42,881 nucleotides of DNA from an uncultured Bacteroidales bacterium (GTDB lineage: Bacteria > Bacteroidota > Bacteroidia > Bacteroidales > UBA932). This document shows positions 31,999-40,231 of the stretch, in pieces. A program made the translations under genes and the position numbers. The notes beneath the pieces were generated by a model. It was given only the letters and a program-made list of their open reading frames with translations. It was not told the DNA's origin and made no database searches. The number at the start of each line of letters is the position of its first letter. Within the stretch, counting starts at the first letter, position 1. Location: NCBI GenBank assembly GCA_934726455.1, contig CAKVDS010000014.1:1-42881 (forward strand), given 5' to 3'.

Positions 31999-33207
31999 TC
32001 ATCGGAAGATCAGAGAGAACACAGTGCCGTTCTCATCACTGCGCAGCAGGCGGAGATTGCCTCCGTGCAGCCGCATGATTTGTCTGGACAGGCTCAAGCC
32101 GATGCCGGTGCCGTCCTGCTTGGTGGTGAAGAAAGGCACGAAAATCTGTTCCTGGCTTTTCTGGCTTATTGGCGGTCCGTCATTGCCCACGTCCACTGTG
32201 GTGCAATCCTTTTCGTCTATGTCGGCGGTGATGTCTATGTGTTTTGCACCGGCCTGGACGGCGTTTTTCATCAGGTTTATGAGAATCTGGGAGATCTGCC
32301 CCTCATCGGCGTAGAGAAGGATGTCGCTCTGTTTCTCGGAGAAACTTGCGCTTGCTCCGTGCTCTTTGAGGAAGCTGTCGTTGAGTTCTATGACCTTTGC
32401 GGCGAGGTCGCGCACATAGAATGCTTTCTTGACCGGAGCTGCCACCCTTGTGAGGTTGCGGTAGGACTCGACAAACCGTATCAGACTCCTTGAGGATGAT
32501 GAAATGGTTTCAAGTCCCGCCTTCAGCTCGTCTCCGTCCACATCCTTGAGTGCCTCGCTCAAAGAGGCGATAGGGGTGACCGTGTTCATGATCTCATGGG
32601 TCAGCACCCGGATGAGCCTGGTCCATGATTCGCTTTCGGCTTCTTCGAGTGTCGTACTTATATCATTGAACACCACTATCTTGACGTTTTTGTTGTCAAT
32701 CCTGTCCTGCGTGGCGGACAGGACAATGCGATGCTGCGAGCTCTCGCTGTAGAAAGATGCTTTTTTGTCCTGTCCCTCATCGACGGAGAGAAAAGCATCA
32801 TAGACTTCCGTGCTGATGTTTCCCAATTGACGGAGCGCATTGATGTTGGCGAGTCCCAGCAGACTCCTGGCTCTGCGGTTGGAGTACACGACCCTTCCTG
32901 TCCCGACTTCCGATACTATGACTCCGGTCGAGACATTGTCAAGCATCTGGCCGTAATAGCGTTCTGTTTCGCGGATGTATCGGGTCTCTTTGTCGAATAT
33001 GTCACGGAGCCTGTTCAGAGTCCGGTTGAGTCCCCGGTTGAGCAGATGCCCGCGCCCGAAGCGGAAATTGGTCTCCCCGTCATCGAGCGCATCGAGCATA
33101 TAGTCCACCTTTCGCTTGACCCTTCCGGTGAAGAAGATTCCCGAGAGGATCATGGTGACGATGGCCGAAAGCGTCACAATCAGTATGACGGCTGGCCAGG
33201 GGATCAT
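31999..33207 (-). CDS. NtrB-like sensor histidine kinase
   Basis: The 402-residue protein has one N-terminal membrane segment (residues 5-27). A short cytoplasmic linker and a PAS-like domain (about 82-185, with MLDNVSTGVIVSEVGTGRVVYSN) follow, then the kinase core. The H-box is LTHEIMNTVTP with His 204; the ATP domain has NLMKNAVQAG (N box), VGNDGPPI (G1) and GTGIGLSLSRQIMRLHGG (G2). It has no periplasmic sensor domain, so the signal may be cytoplasmic or in the membrane. The start overlaps the response-regulator stop by ATGA, a coupled pair. Confidence 0.93.
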   Translation of the reverse strand: MIPWPAVILIVTLSAIVTMILSGIFFTGRVKRKVDYMLDALDDGETNFRFGRGHLLNRGLNRTLNRLRDIFDKETRYIRETERYYGQMLDNVSTGVIVSEVGTGRVVYSNRRARSLLGLANINALRQLGNISTEVYDAFLSVDEGQDKKASFYSESSQHRIVLSATQDRIDNKNVKIVVFNDISTTLEEAESESWTRLIRVLTHEIMNTVTPIASLSEALKDVDGDELKAGLETISSSSRSLIRFVESYRNLTRVAAPVKKAFYVRDLAAKVIELNDSFLKEHGASASFSEKQSDILLYADEGQISQILINLMKNAVQAGAKHIDITADIDEKDCTTVDVGNDGPPISQKSQEQIFVPFFTTKQDGTGIGLSLSRQIMRLHGGNLRLLRSDENGTVFSLIFR

Positions 33208-34538
33208 ATCCCGTATTTTTTCAGTTTGCTGTAGAGGGTCGGCCGGCTGATATCCAGAGCCTTGGCCACCATGGAGAGGTTGCCTGAATATTTGTCCATC
33301 GCGGCCCGGATGGTCCTCTCTTCGACTTCTTCCAGCGTACCGACCGTGTCGGAGGTCTTCAGGACAGGTGTTGAAGGCAGTTGGAGGTCTTCTTTCTTGA
33401 GGAGATTCCCCTCGGAGAGAATGACGGCCTTCTCGATGCAGTTCTGCAATTCACGGACATTGCCGGGCCATGGGTAGTGCTTCAGTTCTGATAATGCGTC
33501 ATTGTCCAGACCGGTCACATCACGGTGATATTGCTCCGCAAACCGTGATATGAAAAGTTCCGCGAGGCGGCAGATGTCTTCCTGTCGTTCCCGCAGCGGG
33601 GGAATGCGGAGGTGTACCGTGTTGATCCTGTAGTAGAGGTCTTCTCTGAACGCTCCCTTGGCGACAAGCTCTTCCAGATTCATGTTTGTGGCGCAGATGA
33701 GCCTGATGTCAACAGGGATGCTCCGGGTGTCGCCTACTCTTGTGACGCTGCGGTTCTGCAGCACACGCAGCAGTTTGGCCTGCGCCGCAGGTGGGATATT
33801 GCCGATCTCGTCGAGGAAAAGCGTCCCTCCGGAGGCTTGCTCGAATTTGCCCGGATGGTCGCTGACCGCGTCCGTGAATGCTCCCTTTACATGTCCGAAC
33901 AGTTCGCTCTCGAAAAGCGTCTCCGGGATGGCTCCCGCATCCACGCTCACCATCGGTTTGCCTGAGCGGAGTGATGCGCGGTGGATTTCAGAGGCGAGCA
34001 CGTCTTTGCCGGTGCCGTTTTCTCCCGTGATCAGTACTGTGGCGTCTGTCGGGGCTATCTTGCCTACTGTGCGGCGGATGGCATCCATCTGGGGACTGTC
34101 TCCCCAATAGATGTGCACGACAGAGGATTTTTCATCGGACTTGCGTGCTTTTTGAGATGCCTGGCAGGCGGAACGCAGGGTCGAGATGAGTCTTTCGTTG
34201 TCCCAGGGCTTGGGGATGAAGTCGTAGGCCCCGCGCTTCATGCCCTCCACTGCGAGCTGTACGTCGGCATAAGCGGTGAAAAGCACTACTTTCAGTTCCG
34301 GGAACCGGCTTCTCAATTCACCTAACCAATACAGGCCTTCATTGCCGCTGTTGATGTCCGCGTTGAAGTTCATGTCCAGCAGCACGGCGTCCGGCTTGAA
34401 CCTCTCTACCGTGCTGACAAGGGTCACAGGCGAGGGGAGCAGCTCCACTTCGGCAAAATGCATAGGCAGCAGTATCTTCAGGGTCGAGCGGATGCCTGCG
34501 TTGTCATCCACGACAAGTATTTTCCCATCCTTTTTCAT
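33204..34538 (-). CDS. Sigma-54-dependent response regulator (NtrC class)
   Basis: I take ATG 34538 (MKKDGKILVVDD), giving 444 residues. The receiver domain holds the phosphoryl aspartate at 55 (AVLLDMN). The central AAA+ domain has Walker A GENGTGKD (172-179), the loop GAFTDA (219-224) that contacts sigma-54, where the classical motif is GAFTGA, and GGTLFLDEIGN. The C-terminus is a Fis-type helix-turn-helix (MVAKALDISRPTLYSKLKKYGI). It should bind palindromic enhancers and activate sigma-54 promoters. The palindromes at 31950-31988 and 39320-39358 are natural targets. It lies 21 bp after the second permease, inside the operon it probably controls. Confidence 0.95.
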   Translation of the reverse strand: MKKDGKILVVDDNAGIRSTLKILLPMHFAEVELLPSPVTLVSTVERFKPDAVLLDMNFNADINSGNEGLYWLGELRSRFPELKVVLFTAYADVQLAVEGMKRGAYDFIPKPWDNERLISTLRSACQASQKARKSDEKSSVVHIYWGDSPQMDAIRRTVGKIAPTDATVLITGENGTGKDVLASEIHRASLRSGKPMVSVDAGAIPETLFESELFGHVKGAFTDAVSDHPGKFEQASGGTLFLDEIGNIPPAAQAKLLRVLQNRSVTRVGDTRSIPVDIRLICATNMNLEELVAKGAFREDLYYRINTVHLRIPPLRERQEDICRLAELFISRFAEQYHRDVTGLDNDALSELKHYPWPGNVRELQNCIEKAVILSEGNLLKKEDLQLPSTPVLKTSDTVGTLEEVEERTIRAAMDKYSGNLSMVAKALDISRPTLYSKLKKYGI

Positions 34539-34559
34539 ACTCCGCAAAAGTAGGAAAAA

Positions 34560-36899
34560 TTATTCTTTTTTGAGTTCTATGGCAGGGTTGGTACGGGCGG
34601 CACGCAGGGTCTGCCACAGCACTGACAGGAAAGAGATGACAAGAGAGATGACTGTGGCGAGGGCGAAGATCCACCAGTAGCCGCTGATGCGGTATGCAAA
34701 GCCCTGCAGGTACTTCCCGGCGAGGAAAACGGCGACCGGCACTCCTATGATGCATGAGATGAGGGTAAGGATAAGGTATGATTTCACGCTGCTTATGGTC
34801 TCCGCCTCCACAGTGCTGCCGAACACCTTTCTGACCGCAATCTCCTTGGCCCTTTGGTCTGAGTACCAGGTGCTCATGGCTATGAGCCCGAGCAGGGCTA
34901 TGATGATCGCAAGGACCATGAATATCTCCACCAGTCTCATTGTTCGCACTGCCGGGGCAAGGCCGCTGCGCGTGTTCTCGGAGATGAACCAGTTGCAGTT
35001 CGCCTCGTCATAGTCTCCCTCATCTTCTTGATACTTGCGGAAAACCGAGTCTATCTCTCTGGCGGTGTTGTCGCTTTCGTCCAAAGTCTGTATCAGCAGG
35101 CTGCAGGCGTACCAGAGATCTTCGTCTCTCTGCACCGATATGGCCATATACGGGTTCGGGTTTCCGTCAGAAGCGCCGCTCACCGGAATGTCCTTGATGA
35201 TGCCGCCGATGCTTTCGACCTTGGAGTTGTTGAATCCGCTGAATTTGCGGGCGTAGTAGGCTTCCGTACTGTCTGAGAGGTTGAGGGCGTTTGCGGCAGT
35301 TTCCCCAAGCCAGAGACTGCGCTCAAGAGGATGTCCGAAATCTTCAATCACCTCAGGCTTCAACATGCGGAAGAAAGTCGAGTCGCAGATCATCAGCTGT
35401 ACGGTGATGGTCTTGTCGGAGGCGTCCTTCATGCCTATGCCGAAATTGAAGTGTCCCGGTACGGCGTTGCCCAGACCGATCTTCTTCACTTCCGGGAGGG
35501 CCTTGAGCCTGTCGGCAAGCACTGAAGCCGATGCCGCATCCAGGAAAGAAGCATCCAGATAGTACAGATTGGAAGTCTGCGCATTCATAGGCCGTTCCAT
35601 CATGTGCTTCATCTGGAGCTCCATCAGCAGCCCCATGGAGAGCAGGACCACGGCAAGGGCACTTTGAATCACGATGAAAATCTTGCTGAACACCATCTTG
35701 CTCCGCACTCTGAACCCTCCCTTGACAGTATCGATCGGGCTGTATTGCGAGATGATTCTTGCAGGGATAAATCCCGCCAGGACACCGAGTACCAGGATGA
35801 GCAGCAGGTAGATGGCTATGCTGCCGGGGCTGAAAGTTATGGAGAGAGGGGAGAACAGGGCCGCATCCTCTCCTACGAGAAGCGAGTTCATAGCCGGAGT
35901 CAGTGCTACAGCAAGCAGCAGCCCGGCTATGCAGCAGACGGCGGTGAACGCCACGGACTCAGCCACGCTGGAGAAGAAAACTTTCCCTTTTCCGGCACCG
36001 AGCAGCCTGCGAACCGCCATCTCCTTGGCCCGCTTGCCGCAGAGGGCAGTGCTGAGGTTGATGTAGTTGAACACAGATGAGAGCAGCAGAGCCAGAGCCA
36101 CAATCGTCAGCACTTCAAGCATCGATTTGCTGGTATGTTTCAATATGTAAGCGTCATCAAGGAAATAAAGTTCATCCAGGCGATGAAGCTTTGGACGTAT
36201 CCAGCTGCTTGAATAGTTTTTCTCGCACAGAGCTGCGGTCTTCTCTTCTATGGTCTTCCTGTCGACGCCTTCCCGGGTCAAGAAAAGGGTCATTATATTC
36301 CCGATCACGGAGAACTTGCGCGCTCCGCGGTATACTGGATTCAGATTCTGTATGTTCAGCAGGATGTCACAATAAGGGAATATGGAGCCCTTGAAATCAT
36401 CGAAGACACCGGCTATCACATGTTCCTCCTCATCGAACAAGACGATCTTGCCGATGATATCTTCCCCGGAGCCGGAGATGGTGTTGGCGAAAGTCCGGCT
36501 GACAAGTATGTTTCCTTTGCTCTCGAGGGCGTCGATGAGGGCCTTGTCCACACCGGTCGGGAACATGTCGAAGAACTCCCTGTCCACGCTTGTCGCGTGG
36601 ACATTGTAGTGGTTGTCTGCTACCTGCACTGTGCTTTCTTCCCAACGGTACCTGGTGGCCATCTCCACTTCAGGCACCTCGTTTTCCAGGGCATCCTTGT
36701 CATCGAAGCTCAAGGCTACAAAGTCCTCGGCACTGAGGGAGTAGATTCGGTCGTAGTCGGGATTTCCGTAAGCGATGCTGTACTGTTGCCAGACGTAGCT
36801 GCCGATCAGTATTGTGAAGCACAGGCTGACCGTGAGCCCGAAGGCTTCGATTATTGTGTAAAGCCTGTTGCGGCTGAGAAACTTGATGTAAGATTTCAT
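34560..36899 (-). CDS. ABC transporter permease, FtsX/MacB type (second copy)
   Basis: The 779-residue protein has a membrane segment at residues 16-38, a large periplasmic domain (MacB-like core), a first FtsX membrane triplet near 280-400, then a fourth segment, a second periplasmic domain, and a second FtsX triplet near 660-760. KEMAVRRLLGAGKGKVF and KEIAVRKVFGSTVEAE are the two characteristic cytoplasmic loops. It ends in RTNPAIELKKE, almost the same as its neighbour. The protein would use ATP through a separate ATPase, but none is encoded nearby. It starts one base after the first copy. The pair arose by tandem duplication. Confidence 0.93.
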   Translation of the reverse strand: MKSYIKFLSRNRLYTIIEAFGLTVSLCFTILIGSYVWQQYSIAYGNPDYDRIYSLSAEDFVALSFDDKDALENEVPEVEMATRYRWEESTVQVADNHYNVHATSVDREFFDMFPTGVDKALIDALESKGNILVSRTFANTISGSGEDIIGKIVLFDEEEHVIAGVFDDFKGSIFPYCDILLNIQNLNPVYRGARKFSVIGNIMTLFLTREGVDRKTIEEKTAALCEKNYSSSWIRPKLHRLDELYFLDDAYILKHTSKSMLEVLTIVALALLLSSVFNYINLSTALCGKRAKEMAVRRLLGAGKGKVFFSSVAESVAFTAVCCIAGLLLAVALTPAMNSLLVGEDAALFSPLSITFSPGSIAIYLLLILVLGVLAGFIPARIISQYSPIDTVKGGFRVRSKMVFSKIFIVIQSALAVVLLSMGLLMELQMKHMMERPMNAQTSNLYYLDASFLDAASASVLADRLKALPEVKKIGLGNAVPGHFNFGIGMKDASDKTITVQLMICDSTFFRMLKPEVIEDFGHPLERSLWLGETAANALNLSDSTEAYYARKFSGFNNSKVESIGGIIKDIPVSGASDGNPNPYMAISVQRDEDLWYACSLLIQTLDESDNTAREIDSVFRKYQEDEGDYDEANCNWFISENTRSGLAPAVRTMRLVEIFMVLAIIIALLGLIAMSTWYSDQRAKEIAVRKVFGSTVEAETISSVKSYLILTLISCIIGVPVAVFLAGKYLQGFAYRISGYWWIFALATVISLVISFLSVLWQTLRAARTNPAIELKKE

Positions 36900-36900
36900 A

Positions 36901-39222
36901 CTATTCTTTCTTTAGTTCAGTGGCCGGGTTGGTACGGGCCGTGCGTATGCTCTGCCAGAGGACAGAGACTCCCGCTATGATGGCGGTTGCGAGTCCGGCC
37001 AAGGCGAATATCCACCAGTATAGACTTATATGATAACTGTAGTTCTGGAGCCAGCGGTTCATGAGGATCCAGCCTATTGGGACGGCGATGACGAATGCCA
37101 CGCCCACGAGTTTCACAAATGACAGCACAAGCTGTATGAGCACTTTCTTGTACGATGCCCCGAAGACCTTTTTGAGCGATACGGTCTTCCTCTCCTGCTG
37201 CATGTAATACGAACTCATGGCCACCAGTCCGAGGGCGGAGATGAATATGGAAAGTATGGAGAAAAGAAGCATGATGCTGCTTACTTGCCTTTCCTTGGCA
37301 AAATCCTCTTTGAGTATGTCTTCTGCCCAGTCCACATCGAACAGCTTGTCCGGGAACATCTCCGAGCAGATTGCCCTTGCTCTTTCCATTGCGGTCTTGT
37401 GGCTTCCGACTGTCTTGATGACGATGGTCCACGGCCAGTCTTTTCCCGAATAACCGTCATCAAAACGTTTGAGCATCGCCGGCTTCTGTGCATTCAGAAT
37501 GTTCCCTATACGGAAGTCATACCAGATGCCGCCGATGGCCATAGGTTCTCTGTCCTTGACATAGATAGCCTTGGCGTCATCGTCCAGACCGGCTTCTCTC
37601 AGGGCTTCTTCGTTGAATGACCATGCGTCTGCGAGGTGGTTGTCCAGCTTCTCTCTCAAACCCAATATCTCGAAGTACGCTTTGTCTCCCTTGATCTGCT
37701 GGAGCGATATCCAGTCTCCGTTCTCGAGTTCCATCGTCTGGTTGTTGGTGAAAGACAGCGGATGTCCATCGCCGAGGCCAACCGAGCTGACAGAAGGGTC
37801 TGATTGAAGTTTGTCAACAAGCGGCTTCAGGGCATCGGCATCGCCGAAGGCATTGTCGATGACCAGCTGGTCGGAAATGTCATAGCCGAGGGGAGCATCG
37901 ATAAGATGCTTTACTTGAAGCTGCATCGTCAGGGCAACGGTCAGCATGACCACCGACAGAACGCACTGCACTACGATTATCACCTTGCTGTAGAGGGTCT
38001 TTGTCTTGAGCTTGAGCGTGCCCCGGACAATCTCTATCGGCTTCACCCTTCTGGTCATAAGCGACGGTACCAGTCCGGAGATTATGCTGACAATCGCTGT
38101 GAATATCAAGCACACTCCGATGGTTTCCGGACTGAGCGAATTGAAGATTGAGATATTGTATTCAAGCAGCCTGCTCATGGCAGGAGAAATGGTCTGGGCG
38201 AGCAGGGCAGCCACTATGGTCGATGCTCCGCAGATGACCAGACTCTCCAGCATGCTTGTCCGGAAAATCTCGCTCTTGCTTGCCCCGACGAGCCTTCGTG
38301 TCGCCATCTCTTTGGCCCTGAAGCCAGAGAGGGCGGTGGTCATGTTGACATAGTTGAGCACGGAGAAGAGAAGCAGGAGCAGACACATGGTGAGAAGAAT
38401 CTCCACTATCGAGAGGTCTCCGCGCAGAAGGCTCCCTGTAGGGTCAGAAAGGCCTGAGGAGTGGAAATATATGTCTTTTAGCGGCACTACCTCCACGCTG
38501 TCCCATATCCCGGCGTTGCGGTATGGCCAGAAAATCTCCTTGTAGTACTCCAAGATGTCATCCGTGCGGGAGCGCAGATCCGTCCCCGGATAAGTCATCA
38601 CGAAGCAGATTGAGCCCGCAGCATTGTTCATGGAGGAGTTGTTGGACCGGTTTCCCTTTTCCATCTGCTCTCCTCTGACGATGATGTCGGTCGGCTTGAT
38701 GACGGAGTTGTCGATATCTTTGTATGTGCCGGCTACGGTCAGCTCTCGTCCGTAACGGAGAAAAACCTGCCCGAGCGGATCTGCGCCCGGGAAGTTGGCT
38801 TTCGCGAAACTTTCGCTGAGCAGAATCTTGTCTTCTCCGCTTTTCCACGCCTCCTTGTCAGCCTCTGATATCCGGAAACTGAACATGTCGAAGAACGAGC
38901 TGTCTGCGTATGCTGTCGTGGCGTAGATTGTCTGCCCGTTGAGGCTGTATTCTTTGCTGCCTCCCTCCGAGTATGAGGCGGAGCGTTCGATCTCGGGAAA
39001 CTTCTGCTTGAGGTATCGTGGCATATAGTAGGCGGAAGACAGATACGGGCCTCCACCCACGGCATATATCCGGTCTCCATTCTTCTGGAAAGAATCGGTG
39101 CTGAGCTGGCGGCTCACATAGATGCCGAGAAGCATCACGAAAGCGATCGAGATGCTGAATCCGATTATGTTGATCGCGCAGTAAAGCTTGTTGCGCTTAA
39201 GGAAGTTGAAAAAACTCTTCAT
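36901..39222 (-). CDS. ABC transporter permease, FtsX/MacB type (first copy)
   Basis: This 773-residue protein has the same layout as its neighbour: N-terminal membrane segment (LYCAINIIGFSISIAFVMLL), periplasmic MacB-like core, two FtsX triplets with KEMATRRLVGASKSEIF and KTVSLKKVFGASYKKV loops, and end RTNPATELKKE. The homologous copies have diverged widely in the periplasmic domains, suggesting different substrates or a heterodimer. It is first in the operon and lies 26 bp after a candidate sigma-54 promoter with upstream activator palindromes. Together with the TolC and HlyD proteins it may form a trans-envelope exporter or lipoprotein/cell-envelope stress machine; the substrate is unknown. 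Confidence 0.93.
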   Translation of the reverse strand: MKSFFNFLKRNKLYCAINIIGFSISIAFVMLLGIYVSRQLSTDSFQKNGDRIYAVGGGPYLSSAYYMPRYLKQKFPEIERSASYSEGGSKEYSLNGQTIYATTAYADSSFFDMFSFRISEADKEAWKSGEDKILLSESFAKANFPGADPLGQVFLRYGRELTVAGTYKDIDNSVIKPTDIIVRGEQMEKGNRSNNSSMNNAAGSICFVMTYPGTDLRSRTDDILEYYKEIFWPYRNAGIWDSVEVVPLKDIYFHSSGLSDPTGSLLRGDLSIVEILLTMCLLLLLFSVLNYVNMTTALSGFRAKEMATRRLVGASKSEIFRTSMLESLVICGASTIVAALLAQTISPAMSRLLEYNISIFNSLSPETIGVCLIFTAIVSIISGLVPSLMTRRVKPIEIVRGTLKLKTKTLYSKVIIVVQCVLSVVMLTVALTMQLQVKHLIDAPLGYDISDQLVIDNAFGDADALKPLVDKLQSDPSVSSVGLGDGHPLSFTNNQTMELENGDWISLQQIKGDKAYFEILGLREKLDNHLADAWSFNEEALREAGLDDDAKAIYVKDREPMAIGGIWYDFRIGNILNAQKPAMLKRFDDGYSGKDWPWTIVIKTVGSHKTAMERARAICSEMFPDKLFDVDWAEDILKEDFAKERQVSSIMLLFSILSIFISALGLVAMSSYYMQQERKTVSLKKVFGASYKKVLIQLVLSFVKLVGVAFVIAVPIGWILMNRWLQNYSYHISLYWWIFALAGLATAIIAGVSVLWQSIRTARTNPATELKKE

Positions 39223-39353
39223 TGCATTTTTTTGTCACAAATGAGATTATCTACTTCCGTGCCTGAAAATGCAATGTGTTTATTGTTAGGGTTTTACGTG
39301 TGCCGTGGTTTCGGGGCTGTGTAAAGTTACTTTACAGTTGATGTAAAAAACCT
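39223..39353. other. Regulatory gap upstream of the permease operon
   Basis: The 131-bp gap between the monophosphatase stop and the permease start holds the sigma-54-like element (39248-39265) and the first palindrome plus most of the second (39320-39358). The rest is AT-rich and shows no gene. Confidence 0.6.
39248..39265 (-). promoter_or_regulatory. Candidate sigma-54 promoter for the permease-kinase operon
   Basis: On the minus strand the site reads CAGGCAC, seven bases, then GATA, so GG and GA are ten bases apart as in the tolC site. It lies 26 bp before the start of the first permease. The match to the -24 element is better than to the -12 element, where GA replaces GC. Confidence 0.55.
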
Positions 39354-39358
39354 TTACA
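39320..39358. repeat. Two 17-bp activator-binding palindromes upstream of the permease operon
   Basis: TGTAAAGTTACTTTACA (39320-39336) has perfect seven-base arms; TGTAAAAAACCTTTACA (39342-39358) has one mismatch. Starts are 22 bp apart and the nearer one lies 54 bp from the sigma-54-like element, the same geometry as before tolC. The second copy reaches into the last codons of the monophosphatase-family gene. Confidence 0.75.
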
Positions 39359-40127
39359 AATGTTCCTGATGTGCCCTGACGGTGCGCAGAATCTCCGCGC
39401 GGCTGTTTTCCGTGTTGGCGGCTATCACCATGGACGGGCCGTCAAGAGGTGGCAGACTGCCGTCGGGCCCGCAGATTGCGCCGCCGGCTTCCAGCAGGAC
39501 GAGCATCGCGGCGGCGTAGTCCCATGGCTGAAGCTGCCTCTCGAAGTACAGTTCTACCCTCCCGGCGGCAAGATCGCATATCTCAAGCGCTGCCGAGCCG
39601 AAGCGGCGGACATCATTGCAGCGCATGTAGATGTCGAATATGACATCGGAGCAGAACTTTGCCCACTCTTTGTGGTAGGTGCTCATCGCGGTGCAGAAGA
39701 CGCCGTCCTCAAAAGGGCGCGACGACACCTTTATCGGCTTGCCGTTGAGTGAGGCCCCCTTGCCCTTTTCCGCTGTGAAAAGCTCTCCACGCCACGGGCT
39801 GTACACGACCCCGAGCTGAAGCGTGCCTTTTCGGGCCAGAGCTACAGATATGCAGCAGTCCGCGATTCCCCGCGAGAAATTGGCCGTACCGTCTATCGGG
39901 TCGACAATCCACACATATTCTTCCCCCGTATCCCGGAAATCTTCTTCCTCACATAAGAAACCGCAGCCTGGAAGTATCTCCGCGAGCTTTCCGGTGAGAA
40001 AATGCTGAACAGCGATGTCGGCTGACGTGACAATGTTCTCCAGACCGCCCTTTTCCTTGATCCGGATGTGCGACCTGTCCATCAGGGCGGCGGCCTGCCT
40101 GACGATGTCGATTACTTTTTCTAACAT
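39354..40127 (-). CDS. suhB: Inositol monophosphatase-family protein
   Basis: The 257-residue protein shows the metal-dependent phosphatase motifs in order: FLCEEEDF with the first metal glutamates, WIVDPIDGTANFSRG, and the late WDYAAAMLVLLEAGG with the conserved aspartate. It should remove phosphate from inositol phosphates or a related small phosphate ester; in some bacteria members act as 3'-phosphoadenosine or NADP phosphatases, so the substrate is uncertain. No signal peptide. It is divergent from the aminopeptidase gene across about 100 bp. The end overlaps an activator palindrome that serves the convergent-facing operon downstream. Confidence 0.88.
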   Translation of the reverse strand: MLEKVIDIVRQAAALMDRSHIRIKEKGGLENIVTSADIAVQHFLTGKLAEILPGCGFLCEEEDFRDTGEEYVWIVDPIDGTANFSRGIADCCISVALARKGTLQLGVVYSPWRGELFTAEKGKGASLNGKPIKVSSRPFEDGVFCTAMSTYHKEWAKFCSDVIFDIYMRCNDVRRFGSAALEICDLAAGRVELYFERQLQPWDYAAAMLVLLEAGGAICGPDGSLPPLDGPSMVIAANTENSRAEILRTVRAHQEHL

Positions 40128-40181
40128 GTTGTTCCTATGGCCCGCTTGGGGAGCCCGCCGCGAATATATGCAGAATTTTCT

Positions 40182-40189
40182 TACCTTTG
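40182..40189 (+). promoter_or_regulatory. Candidate -7 promoter element for the aminopeptidase gene
   Basis: TACCTTTG matches TAnnTTTG. Transcription would begin near 40196, so an in-frame ATG at 40187 cannot be used and the ATG at 40232, with a leader of about 36 nt, is favoured. A -33 element is not clear. Confidence 0.4.
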
Positions 40190-40196
40190 TCGAGTA

Positions 40197-40220
40197 TGTC
40201 TGCCTTTTTTGATGCAGACA
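40197..40220. repeat. Inverted repeat in the aminopeptidase leader
   Basis: TGTCTGC (40197-40203) and GCAGACA (40214-40220) are perfect seven-base inverted repeats around a ten-base T-rich loop. It would form a hairpin just upstream of the ATG at 40232, or an operator. Confidence 0.35.
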
Positions 40221-40231
40221 AAGGATGTCTT

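Noticed and set aside
29228..39222. Complete MacAB-TolC macrolide exporter
   Set aside because: No MacB-type ATPase domain is present in either permease or next to them.
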